Of a stretch of DNA of 32,534 nucleotides, positions 17,362 to 25,195 are shown in pieces. The DNA is from Candidatus Atribacteria bacterium. GTDB taxonomy: Bacteria > Bipolaricaulota > Bipolaricaulia > UBA7950 > UBA9294. The notes beneath the pieces are model-generated. The model ran no database searches and was not told where the DNA came from. It was given only the letters and a program-made list of their open reading frames with translations. The DNA is taken from positions 1 to 32,534 of the forward strand of contig SPBW01000004.1 of the NCBI GenBank assembly GCA_004525685.1, in the 5' to 3' direction. How positions within the stretch are numbered: position 1 is the stretch's first letter; every line of letters starts with the position of its first letter. The translations under genes and the position numbers were made by a program.

Positions 17362-18431
17362 GGATTCTCTCCTCTCAGCTTGCTCTTCTCCGCCAGATCG
17401 ATCAGATCGCTCAGCACTCCTGCAGCGGTCGTTTCGGGGCCAGCTCCTGGGCCAGCAATCGCCAGTGGATGGATGGGATAACGCCTTGTATGAATGGCGA
17501 TTCGATTCTCAGTTCCAGCAAGTGCTGCAAACGGGTCATGTAGATCGATGCGCGCTAGGCCAACGCTTATGCGCTCGGGCGTGATCTGCGCCAGATAGCG
17601 GATGGCGATACCATCACAGTCCGCATCAGCGAACAACTCTTTCAGCTTCCGGTCTGCCGACGAATAATCTGCAGATGGCGCACCCTGATACGCGTCGCTA
17701 TCGGGGACTAGGCCATCACGCTCTACGTCAGACAACTCTGCAGGCCATCCCACAGCACGCGACAAGATGACGGCTTTGCGCGCAACATCCCGGCCGCCAA
17801 GATCAGCACTGGGATCCGGTTCCGCATACCCCAAAGCAATTGCGTCGCTCAGTGCTGCAGAGAACGCATGCCCCTCAGACACTTGATTGACAAGATAGCC
17901 GAGTGTCCCGCTCAGTGCCCCCCTCATCCTGGTGACCAAGTCTCCTGTCGCAAGCAATGATCGCAAGGTGGAAAGGATGGGAAGCCCGGCACCCACGGTC
18001 GCCTCGTACCGAACGCGCGGATGATTGAACAGAGGTCCAGAGACACTCCACGCTTCGCACAAGGGCAGCTTGTTGGCAAGAACAACACCCGCTGCGCCTG
18101 ACGACGCGAGTACCTCGCACCAGCCTGCCGCCATACCGGAAGCAGCTGTTGCATCGACAAACAGGGTGCGGCTTGTTGCTAGATCAGAGAAGCGATAGAT
18201 AGGCGGCAGCGCGGAAGGACATATTCCTATGGACGATCCTTCGGCTTTCGCGCTGAGGGCTTCATCAACCAAGCTTGCTGATAAGCCTCTCTCGTGATAG
18301 AGAAGGCCACCGCGATCTGCCAAGCCAACGATGCGAAGCTGGGAATCTGCCTTCTGAATCTGCTTGGCCAGGGCGCGACCGACACGACCAAGGCCAACGA
18401 TGACAACATCCAGGCTCCGATCACTCTTCAT
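17349..18431 (-). CDS. hom: Homoserine dehydrogenase
   Basis: VVIVGLGRVGRALAKQI Rossmann motif, EATVGAGLPILSTL, ALSGTLGYLV, GYAEPDPSADLGGRDVARKAVILSR. SD GAGAGGAGAACTGTCATG. Confidence 0.92.
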   Translation of the reverse strand: MKSDRSLDVVIVGLGRVGRALAKQIQKADSQLRIVGLADRGGLLYHERGLSASLVDEALSAKAEGSSIGICPSALPPIYRFSDLATSRTLFVDATAASGMAAGWCEVLASSGAAGVVLANKLPLCEAWSVSGPLFNHPRVRYEATVGAGLPILSTLRSLLATGDLVTRMRGALSGTLGYLVNQVSEGHAFSAALSDAIALGYAEPDPSADLGGRDVARKAVILSRAVGWPAELSDVERDGLVPDSDAYQGAPSADYSSADRKLKELFADADCDGIAIRYLAQITPERISVGLARIDLHDPFAALAGTENRIAIHTRRYPIHPLAIAGPGAGPETTAAGVLSDLIDLAEKSKLRGENPCPC

Positions 18432-18451
18432 GACAGTTCTCCTCTCTGGTC

Positions 18452-18486
18452 AAAAAGAAAAGGACCGCAGGGTTGGCCTGCAGCCC
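18452..18486 (-). terminator. Intrinsic terminator/attenuator in the hom leader
   Basis: GGGCTGCAGG-CCAAC-CCTGCGGTCC (10-bp stem, two G-U pairs) followed directly by TTTTCTTTTT, 21 nt upstream of the hom ATG. Confidence 0.82.
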
Positions 18487-18492
18487 ATCTCG

Positions 18493-18525
18493 CCATCTGA
18501 CTCCGATTCCTTCGGAGCTAGATGG
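18493..18525 (-). promoter_or_regulatory. Leader hairpin overlapping the leader-peptide stop codon
   Basis: CCATCTAGCTCCGA-AGGAA-TCGGAGTCAGATGG: 14-nt arms with one G-U and one A-C mismatch; the leader TAG lies in the 5' arm. Confidence 0.75.
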
Positions 18526-18607
18526 CCACAGTCGTCGTACCGAAACCCAGCCAGGATCGCGTCAACATCATCATGCTGCGTCCCAGGTGCACGGTTGCGG
18601 TATTCAT
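18518..18607 (-). CDS. Threonine/methionine-rich attenuator leader peptide MNTATVHLGRSMMMLTRSWLGFGTTTVAI
   Basis: 30-codon frame whose ATG is at the predicted +1 of a consensus promoter; tandem ATG ATG ATG and ACG ACG ACT codons; ends in the hairpin preceding the terminator. Confidence 0.72.
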   Translation of the reverse strand: MNTATVHLGRSMMMLTRSWLGFGTTTVAI

Positions 18608-18613
18608 AGAGCT

Positions 18614-18642
18614 AACATAGGCGCAATCGAGCGCGATGTCAA
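18614..18642 (-). promoter_or_regulatory. Sigma70-type promoter of the thr operon
   Basis: TTGACA - 17 nt - TATGTT on the minus strand, then 6 nt to the leader ATG. Confidence 0.8.
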
Positions 18643-18816
18643 CCTCACAGCACTGAGACCTTGACCTGAAGGGACAAATTGCGATCACACAACGGAACCG
18701 CGTTGGAATGGATACCCCTTTCACACAGGTGATCGCCTGTCGTATTTCATGTTAGCCCGAGCGTGCGTTTGCCGAACTGGTCATCAACTCTCACGCGAAT
18801 CGTCAAATCAAACTGA

Positions 18817-20691
18817 CTAGTGGATGGTCAAGTATCCAGCTTCCGCCAGCAAGCTGATTGCCTGCTCGATGTCTGCCGTTGCGAATACCTGCCGGAAGTC
18901 GAGTGACAAGCAAGCCGCAATCTCAGGGACCGTTCTCGTTCCATCTGCCAGGTTTGCCAGCAGCTGCAGCGGCGCACCGTGATGCGAGAACAGCTTCTCT
19001 TCCAAGAACTCTCGATCCTCTTTGGGGAGGTTCTGAATCGCCTCATAGCGCACGGGCCCATCGAGGATCCGTACGGGCCTTATGTCATTGCAGCCACTCG
19101 CATCTGTCTCATTGGAGCTTCTGTGATTCGCCATCAGAGCACAACAGGTTGCTTGCAGGGCGTCCACATGCAAGACAGGATTCCAAGTGTCTTCGCCAAG
19201 CAGCTTGGCGAGCGAGTCAGCTCGCGATGTTTCGGTCGCCAATGCAGTGTCCAGCAGCAGTCGCTGCATCGCGCCGTCCGCAGATCGCGCCAGCGTGCTC
19301 GCTAGAGCCAGTTCGCGTTGACTGAACGCCAGCAGCCACGCCGCCAGCAGCTGCGGCTCGCAAGGTCCCCACGTCGGCAGGGTAGACAGCAGCGCGGTGA
19401 GAACGCCCACACACTTCAGACGCGTCGGATCGACCTTCTCGATCGTGTCCAGATCGGTGTGCCAATACGGATCATCGTGCCCAAGCATCGCCGAAGGAGC
19501 ATTCACCGGAGGCGCCTGAAAGACGAGATGGTCGCTCCCTCCGCTGGGGGCATCGAGGATCCAGTGGAGCACGCGACGCGACCCCTGCGCCGCCAAGAAG
19601 CGCGCATCGGAAGCGATGGTTGCCAACAGTGGCTCGAAACAGGCATTGAGAAAGACGGGATGCGAATTGGGTACGCGGAACACGCGCAGCGGTTCGCCGA
19701 TAAGCTCGGGGGATTGCCCCACCATGTCGAGATTGATGGAGAACAGCACGTCCTTCAGACTGTCCGCATTGGCCGCCGCCCAGGGAACGGCTCCATTGAA
19801 CTCCGGGACCCACACCAGACGAACCGCGTTCGCCAACTCACCCTGCTCCGCCAGCTTGGTGAGAATGCGAGCGATTTCCAGCATCACGCCGCTTCCCGAA
19901 GCGTTGTCATTGGCCGACTGGGCAGGATGACAGAGATGAGCGACCAGCAGAATCTCACGCGCCGCTTCGTCGGATCCAGCAACCGTCGCCTCCAGGACTT
20001 GCATCGGATTGTCGACGAACTCGGCGTCCACTTGGCCGCGAACGCGCACGGGTCCCTTCTCTAGATCCTTCAGCAACGCATCGGCAGTGCGACGAGAGAT
20101 GGAGAAGCCCATCGGCAGCCAATCCAACTCATCAGCCTTGGGAAACAATCCCCCATACTGCACCAAGTCATACGACGGAGCAGCGCGTTCAACATCCGGA
20201 TAGAGGATGATCGCGGCAACGCCCCTTCCCTTCAGGCATTTGAGCATGGAGGCCGGCCGCCCATTCGTCAGCAGGAACTTGCCTCGGAGATCGAGACCCT
20301 CGAAGCAGTCTTCAGAATCGCCTGCGCCGACGTGAACGACCTCGCCGTCTGCGTCCCCTCCGGCCGACTGTCCCAGAATCGATTGTTTGACGATATCGTA
20401 CGACCCGAGTCGCTTCTCCTTGGGATCAATCTGGCTCAGGCTGCCTGCTCGAACGGTCCAACCGGGCGGCGCGATCCACCCGAAGGTTGTCGTTTCGCCA
20501 TCGGCAACGAACGTTGACACCCTAGATTGGATGTCCAGTGCTGTGAGTTCTTCGGCGACGTAACGAACGGCGTCATCGTATCCCGGTGATGCCTGAATCC
20601 GGTGGAATGCGGCAATCTCGGCAACCGTGTTCTTGGCCCGAAGGCCAGACAATTCATCCGCGAGGAACGAGAGAAGCGCGTCAAGTTTCAT
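18817..20691 (-). CDS. M28-type/DUF4910-like aminopeptidase with PA-like segment and C-terminal winged-helix-like tail
   Basis: LLVAHLCHPAQSANDNASGSGVMLEIARIL metal-binding region, INLDMVGQ, HWILDAPSGGSDHLVF; C-terminal LLANLADGTRTVPEIAACL...IEQAISLLAEAGYLTI. SD GGGAGG. Confidence 0.8.
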   Translation of the reverse strand: MKLDALLSFLADELSGLRAKNTVAEIAAFHRIQASPGYDDAVRYVAEELTALDIQSRVSTFVADGETTTFGWIAPPGWTVRAGSLSQIDPKEKRLGSYDIVKQSILGQSAGGDADGEVVHVGAGDSEDCFEGLDLRGKFLLTNGRPASMLKCLKGRGVAAIILYPDVERAAPSYDLVQYGGLFPKADELDWLPMGFSISRRTADALLKDLEKGPVRVRGQVDAEFVDNPMQVLEATVAGSDEAAREILLVAHLCHPAQSANDNASGSGVMLEIARILTKLAEQGELANAVRLVWVPEFNGAVPWAAANADSLKDVLFSINLDMVGQSPELIGEPLRVFRVPNSHPVFLNACFEPLLATIASDARFLAAQGSRRVLHWILDAPSGGSDHLVFQAPPVNAPSAMLGHDDPYWHTDLDTIEKVDPTRLKCVGVLTALLSTLPTWGPCEPQLLAAWLLAFSQRELALASTLARSADGAMQRLLLDTALATETSRADSLAKLLGEDTWNPVLHVDALQATCCALMANHRSSNETDASGCNDIRPVRILDGPVRYEAIQNLPKEDREFLEEKLFSHHGAPLQLLANLADGTRTVPEIAACLSLDFRQVFATADIEQAISLLAEAGYLTIH

Positions 20692-20763
20692 GGAACCTCC
20701 CGCGGAAGTGTAGCCAAGCTGCGTTCACGGATCGACTCCGCGTCTGTCGTGTCGGATGCTGAC

Positions 20764-21729
20764 TCATCGCTCGTAGTAGACACGACGGGTTTGTTCTCCG
20801 AAGTCGGCGATCGAAAGGCGAAGCGCCTCTGGAGAAAGGACCTCAACGGCGCCTCCGAAGCCCAGCAGCATGGACCGCGCTTGCTCGAGGAACTCGAATG
20901 TCAGCTGCAAGCGAAGTCGACCGCCATGCTCCAGCGTCTCACAGATTGCTACCCTCTCCATGCCAAGTTCACTCTTGAGAGAAGGGAGTAAATCCGCATG
21001 AACAAGTGCCGTCACAGCGAATGCCGGTCGATTGGCCTTGTGCCTGGCCGCCCATTGCGACCAGTAAGTGACGAGATCGAAGGTCTCATCCCGCACGAAT
21101 CTCTCTTCGAGCAGCACGGCTTGGACCACAGAGGAGGCGCGATCCACATGAATCCCGCCGTCTCTGGCGCGCCAGATGATGTACCACCGAGTTGCCTTGG
21201 CAACCAAGCCGTAGGGAGCGATCTCCCGATCGATGGTGATTCCTCGCACGCGTTGAAACGTCACGGTCATCCACCGATCAGACCATACGCCTTGACGCAA
21301 GGTCGAGAGCGTCGGTGCAGGATCACAAGTTGCGTTCCACGATTCAGGATCGAGGTAGATCCGGCTTCGCACATGCTGCTCAATGCCTCGCCGGGCAACA
21401 GGAAGCGCCGCAGCCAGCTTGAGCAAGGCACCTCGTGCCTCCTGCCCAACGCCAAGGTCGACCAGCGGCGTAGGAACAGCCATCACGAACAAGGCGGCCA
21501 GCTCATCTTGAGTCAAGTCCGTGAGTCTGATCCGGTAGTCCTCGTGAAGATAGCACCCTCCGCCAAGACCACGCTCGCTATACACGGGAAATCCAGCAAC
21601 CCGAAGCGCATACACGTCGCGATAGACCGTCCGAACAGACACCTCAAGCTCATCAGCCAGTCGATCGGCGGTCATACGCCCACGCGTTTGCAGCAGCATC
21701 AACAACGACAGCAATCGATCCGCTCGCAT
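20764..21729 (-). CDS. YafY-type HTH/WYL-domain transcriptional regulator
   Basis: MRADRLLSLLMLLQTRGRMTADRLADELEVSVRTVYRDVYALRVAGFPVYSERGLGGGCYL; start at internal ATG with GGGAGG SD. Confidence 0.9.
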   Translation of the reverse strand: MRADRLLSLLMLLQTRGRMTADRLADELEVSVRTVYRDVYALRVAGFPVYSERGLGGGCYLHEDYRIRLTDLTQDELAALFVMAVPTPLVDLGVGQEARGALLKLAAALPVARRGIEQHVRSRIYLDPESWNATCDPAPTLSTLRQGVWSDRWMTVTFQRVRGITIDREIAPYGLVAKATRWYIIWRARDGGIHVDRASSVVQAVLLEERFVRDETFDLVTYWSQWAARHKANRPAFAVTALVHADLLPSLKSELGMERVAICETLEHGGRLRLQLTFEFLEQARSMLLGFGGAVEVLSPEALRLSIADFGEQTRRVYYER

Positions 21730-21757
21730 GGTGCCTCCCAACGTGGACAGCCTACCT

Positions 21758-21770
21758 GACACAAGATGTC
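21758..21770. promoter_or_regulatory. Putative operator GACA-N5-TGTC between divergent genes
   Basis: GACACAAGATGTC lies between the WYL regulator and the GyrI-like gene, next to the TATAAC -10 on the minus strand. Confidence 0.4.
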
Positions 21771-21820
21771 TAGTTATAGCGTTACCATGAGCCGTAGATC
21801 AAGGAGCACAAGGAGGAAGC

Positions 21821-22294
21821 ATGGTTCAATTGAAAGTAGAACTCGCCACTCTTCCCGCGATGCGCGTCGCCAGCGCGCTTGGATTCGGAGCAGAGCCTGA
21901 GGGCATTGCGTGGGACATGATCGCATCGTTTGCACAAGAGGCAGGGATTGATCTTGTGGACAAGGACAATGTCACCTTCGGATTCAATAATCCAGACCCG
22001 TCGCCAGGCAGTGAGAACTACGGCTACGAGATCTGGCTACCTGTGGCGGCTTCAGTGGTGGGAGTCGATCCGGTGCAAATCAAGGACTTCGCCGGAGGCA
22101 CGTATGCCACCACTCGCTTCACTGGGTTGTCCAACATTGGCCGTGTGTGGAAGGAGCTGGTCGCCTGGGTTGAGGACAGTCCGCATTCGTTCGGACCTGA
22201 TTTCTGCCACTGTCTAGAGAAGCTACACAATCCATTGGAGACTGATCCTGAGAAATATGTCTTCGACTTGTACTTATCAGTGAGGACATCGTAG
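21821..22294 (+). CDS. GyrI-like/effector-binding domain protein
   Basis: FGFNNPDPSPGSENYGYEIWLPV, FAGGTYATTRFTG...VWKELVAWV pattern; AAGGAGGAAGC SD; divergent from a WYL regulator. Confidence 0.75.
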   Translation: MVQLKVELATLPAMRVASALGFGAEPEGIAWDMIASFAQEAGIDLVDKDNVTFGFNNPDPSPGSENYGYEIWLPVAASVVGVDPVQIKDFAGGTYATTRFTGLSNIGRVWKELVAWVEDSPHSFGPDFCHCLEKLHNPLETDPEKYVFDLYLSVRTS

Positions 22295-22394
22295 CAGTGG
22301 CACCCCTGCGTCGGCTTGTACGCTGGTCTCATGCTTTCGCATGGCTTGGGTGATGAATCGAGTATGATTTCGTACAGTCACTGTATCGCGGCGG

Positions 22395-22418
22395 CAAGGG
22401 CTCCTGCTGGAGCCCTTG
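22395..22418 (+). promoter_or_regulatory. Perfect leader hairpin CAAGGGCTCC-TGCT-GGAGCCCTTG just upstream of the cyclase SD
   Basis: 10-bp perfect stem, 4-nt loop, ends 7 nt before GGAGGAG. Confidence 0.7.
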
Positions 22419-22432
22419 TGCTTGGAGGAGAC

Positions 22433-23068
22433 ATGAAACTCATCGATCTAAGCCAACAATTGCAGCACGGAAGCCTGTCCTACCCCGGCACAACATCGGG
22501 TGTGAGCATTGACCATCTTGATACAGACGTGGAGGGCATCACTGTCTCGGTGCTAGACACATTCGACCCGCATTGCGGAACGCACTACGATGCCCCACTC
22601 CATTTTGTGCCTGGAGCTCTCGATGTGGCTTCAGCACCTCTCGTCCTGCCCGAAGTGGTCCTTCTCTCTTCGGCGATCAGCCCGATCCCCCCAGAAGTGC
22701 TGGACGGTCTGCTGTCATCTCTGGAAGGAAGAGCTGTCCTATTCTCTACGGGTTGGGAACAACATGCAGCCACTCAAGCATTCTTCAAGGATTTCCCTGT
22801 GCTCAGCAAGGAGCTGGCAATCAGACTCATCCAACAGCGCGTAGCGTTGGTGGGGATCGATTCTCCCAGTGTGGATGGGGCAGTCAGCAGCTACCCTGTG
22901 CATCGAGCGCTCCTATCGGCCGGGATTCCTATTCTTGAAGGACTTGTCAATCTCCGGGCTCTCATCGAACCCATCGAGAACGCCAGCAGAGTGCGCCTTG
23001 CCGCATTCCCTCTACGGATACTAGGTCTAGAGGGCTCGCCAGTTCGAGCCGTCGCGCTTGTGGAATAG
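22433..23068 (+). CDS. Cyclase/kynurenine-formamidase-like family protein
   Basis: DPHCGTHYDAPLHFVPGA (HxGTHxDAPxHF), ALVGIDSPSVDG; SD GGAGGAG. Confidence 0.88.
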   Translation: MKLIDLSQQLQHGSLSYPGTTSGVSIDHLDTDVEGITVSVLDTFDPHCGTHYDAPLHFVPGALDVASAPLVLPEVVLLSSAISPIPPEVLDGLLSSLEGRAVLFSTGWEQHAATQAFFKDFPVLSKELAIRLIQQRVALVGIDSPSVDGAVSSYPVHRALLSAGIPILEGLVNLRALIEPIENASRVRLAAFPLRILGLEGSPVRAVALVE

Positions 23069-23144
23069 CGCCATTACCCAGCCTGAGCAGGGCACTCGCA
23101 CAGCTGTCAGCTGCTCCGTACAATCGCCGGGAGATGAAGGAGTC

Positions 23145-24287
23145 ATGATGAAGATAGTTATTCTTGGAGCAGGAAGGGTAGGCAGTGCCATGGCTATCGA
23201 TTTGTCCGTGGACAAGGAGTTCGAGGTCCGTGTTGCTGATCGGGACGCGAAACAGCTGGCGCGGCTGGAAGAAAGCCACGGCATTCGTGGAGAGCGCGTC
23301 GATTTCTCGTTGCCTAGTACTGTCAACAGGGCCATTCAAGATGCCGATCTCATCATCAGTGCCGTTCCTGGATTCCTCGGGTTCCAGACGCTGCAAACCA
23401 TCATCGAAGCAGGCAAGAACGTCGTGGATATCGCCTTCTTTCCTGAGGATCCGTTCAAACTCGATGAGCTTGCCAAGAGCCATGGCGTGACCGCGGTCGT
23501 TGACTGCGGCGTCGCACCGGGCATGAGCAACCTGCTTGTCGGCCGTGCGAGCGCACAACTCGATGAAACCCATTCCGTCGCCATCTATGTAGGAGGGTTG
23601 CCATCGGCTCGCGAAGGGATGTTTGAATATCGCGCCGTATTCTCGCCCATCGACGTCATCGAGGAGTACACGCGCCCGTCGAGAATTGTCGTGAATGGCA
23701 AAGTCGAGATTCGTGAAGCACTGTCCGAAGTCGAAATCCTTCACTTCGCTGAGGTTGGCGACTTGGAGGCATTCAACACAGATGGCCTACGCACACTCGC
23801 CCATACCATCGATGCTCCCGACATGATTGAGAAGACGCTTCGCTATCCCGGACATGCAGAGAAGATGAAGCTTCTTCGTGACATGGGCTTGTTCAGCAAT
23901 GAGCTCACCGACCTTCCCGATGGGAGCTGTGTGCGCCCCCTTGACCTGACGACGGCACTGCTGTTCCCACTCTGGGAGATGAGGGACGGTGAGCAGGATC
24001 TTACGGTCATGAGGATCCAGGTGTCGGGACTGAAGAACGGGAAGGCGGCCCAGTATACCTACGACTTGCTTGATCGCTTCGATGCAGGTTCCGGCACAAC
24101 CTCCATGGCGCGCACAACAGGCTACACGGCCACGGTGGTGGCTCGCATGCTCGCGCAAGGTCTCTACGACATCCCCGGCATCCACCCACCAGAGCATATT
24201 GGAGTCCTCCCCGAATGCGTCGATTTCATTCTGGCCGGACTACGTGAACGGGGCATTGTCTATCGCGAGTCAATCCTAGATGGTTAG
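23145..24287 (+). CDS. Saccharopine dehydrogenase-like NAD(P)-binding oxidoreductase
   Basis: MKIVILGAGRVGSAMAIDL Rossmann motif; VVDCGVAPGMSNLLVG; GLPSAREGMFEYRAVFSPIDVIEEYTRP typical of the family. TACAAT box and GAAGGAG upstream. Confidence 0.85.
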   Translation: MMKIVILGAGRVGSAMAIDLSVDKEFEVRVADRDAKQLARLEESHGIRGERVDFSLPSTVNRAIQDADLIISAVPGFLGFQTLQTIIEAGKNVVDIAFFPEDPFKLDELAKSHGVTAVVDCGVAPGMSNLLVGRASAQLDETHSVAIYVGGLPSAREGMFEYRAVFSPIDVIEEYTRPSRIVVNGKVEIREALSEVEILHFAEVGDLEAFNTDGLRTLAHTIDAPDMIEKTLRYPGHAEKMKLLRDMGLFSNELTDLPDGSCVRPLDLTTALLFPLWEMRDGEQDLTVMRIQVSGLKNGKAAQYTYDLLDRFDAGSGTTSMARTTGYTATVVARMLAQGLYDIPGIHPPEHIGVLPECVDFILAGLRERGIVYRESILDG

Positions 24288-24302
24288 CGAGGATACAACC
24301 GT

Positions 24303-25076
24303 ATGAAGTCTTTTTATGTTGAATCACTGAACGCACATCTGTTTTATCACGATCTGCCTGGAGATGGACCTGTTCTTGTCATGCTCCACGGATTGGGCTC
24401 TTCTTCCTCTTCCTGGTATCCGCCAGCCGCGCACCATGTGTCACTTCGCAATCACCGCTGCCTGCTAGTCGACTTCCTTGGATATGGCTACAGCGATCGA
24501 CCGCGAGACTATGACTACGCCATGGAATCACAGGCAGACACGGTTGCCAAGCTACTGGATCACCTTTGCCTAACCGACTGCATCGTGGTCGGGCACAGTA
24601 TGGGTGGCTCCATTGCCATCCTCCTTGCCGACGCGAGGCCGGACCTTGTTTCACATCTCATTGTCGCAGAAGGAAATCTTGATCCGGGTCCCGGGTTTGT
24701 CAGCGGGAGGATTGTCACGGTATCTGAGCAAGTGTTCGCCACATCGAAGTTCTATGACTTCTGCCAGCAGATGCGCGAGACCGGATACCACGACTACGCA
24801 AGTACGCTGAGGGCATCGGAGCCTGTGGCTCTCTATCGAAGCGCGGTCTCACTAATTGCTGATCGATCTCCCTCGTATCGAGAGCGATTCTACAACGCGA
24901 CCATGCCTCGTACGTTCATCTTTGGCGAGCGAACGTTGCCCGATCCTGATGAGAAGGTGCTTGTCGAGAACGGCATCGACGTACACATCGTGCCCATGGC
25001 CAGTCATGACATGATGGGAGACAATCCACAAGGCTTCGCTGAAGCAATCGTTGAGGGCATCATCCAGGCCTCCTAG
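24303..25076 (+). CDS. Alpha/beta-fold hydrolase
   Basis: VLVMLHGLGSSSSSW, VVGHSMGGSIAILLA nucleophile elbow, C-terminal ASHDMMGDNP His. Confidence 0.9.
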   Translation: MKSFYVESLNAHLFYHDLPGDGPVLVMLHGLGSSSSSWYPPAAHHVSLRNHRCLLVDFLGYGYSDRPRDYDYAMESQADTVAKLLDHLCLTDCIVVGHSMGGSIAILLADARPDLVSHLIVAEGNLDPGPGFVSGRIVTVSEQVFATSKFYDFCQQMRETGYHDYASTLRASEPVALYRSAVSLIADRSPSYRERFYNATMPRTFIFGERTLPDPDEKVLVENGIDVHIVPMASHDMMGDNPQGFAEAIVEGIIQAS

Positions 25077-25132
25077 GTCTGTCTGTCCAACAACCTGAGC
25101 TCTCGATTGCGGATGTCCTGCAGAAGCGCGTC

Positions 25133-25161
25133 TTGCCGTGTCTCTGCGGGACGACTACCAT
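25133..25161 (+). promoter_or_regulatory. Putative promoter TTGCCG-17-TACCAT
   Basis: Upstream of the M1-like gene at 25196. Confidence 0.4.
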
Positions 25162-25195
25162 GCCACGTGACAAGAAAGGTTCTCCGGGAGGTCCG

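Noticed and set aside
18518-18724. 68-aa ORF ending in ...MNTATVHLGRSMMMLTRSWLGFGTTTVAI taken as a full protein
   Set aside because: The consensus promoter lies inside this ORF, so only the C-terminal 29 codons would be transcribed; interpreted as the attenuator leader peptide.
19318-20064. 248-aa plus-strand ORF antisense to the M28-like gene, Arg/His/Gln-rich
   Set aside because: Composition typical of a reverse-frame shadow; the minus-strand frame has clear peptidase motifs.
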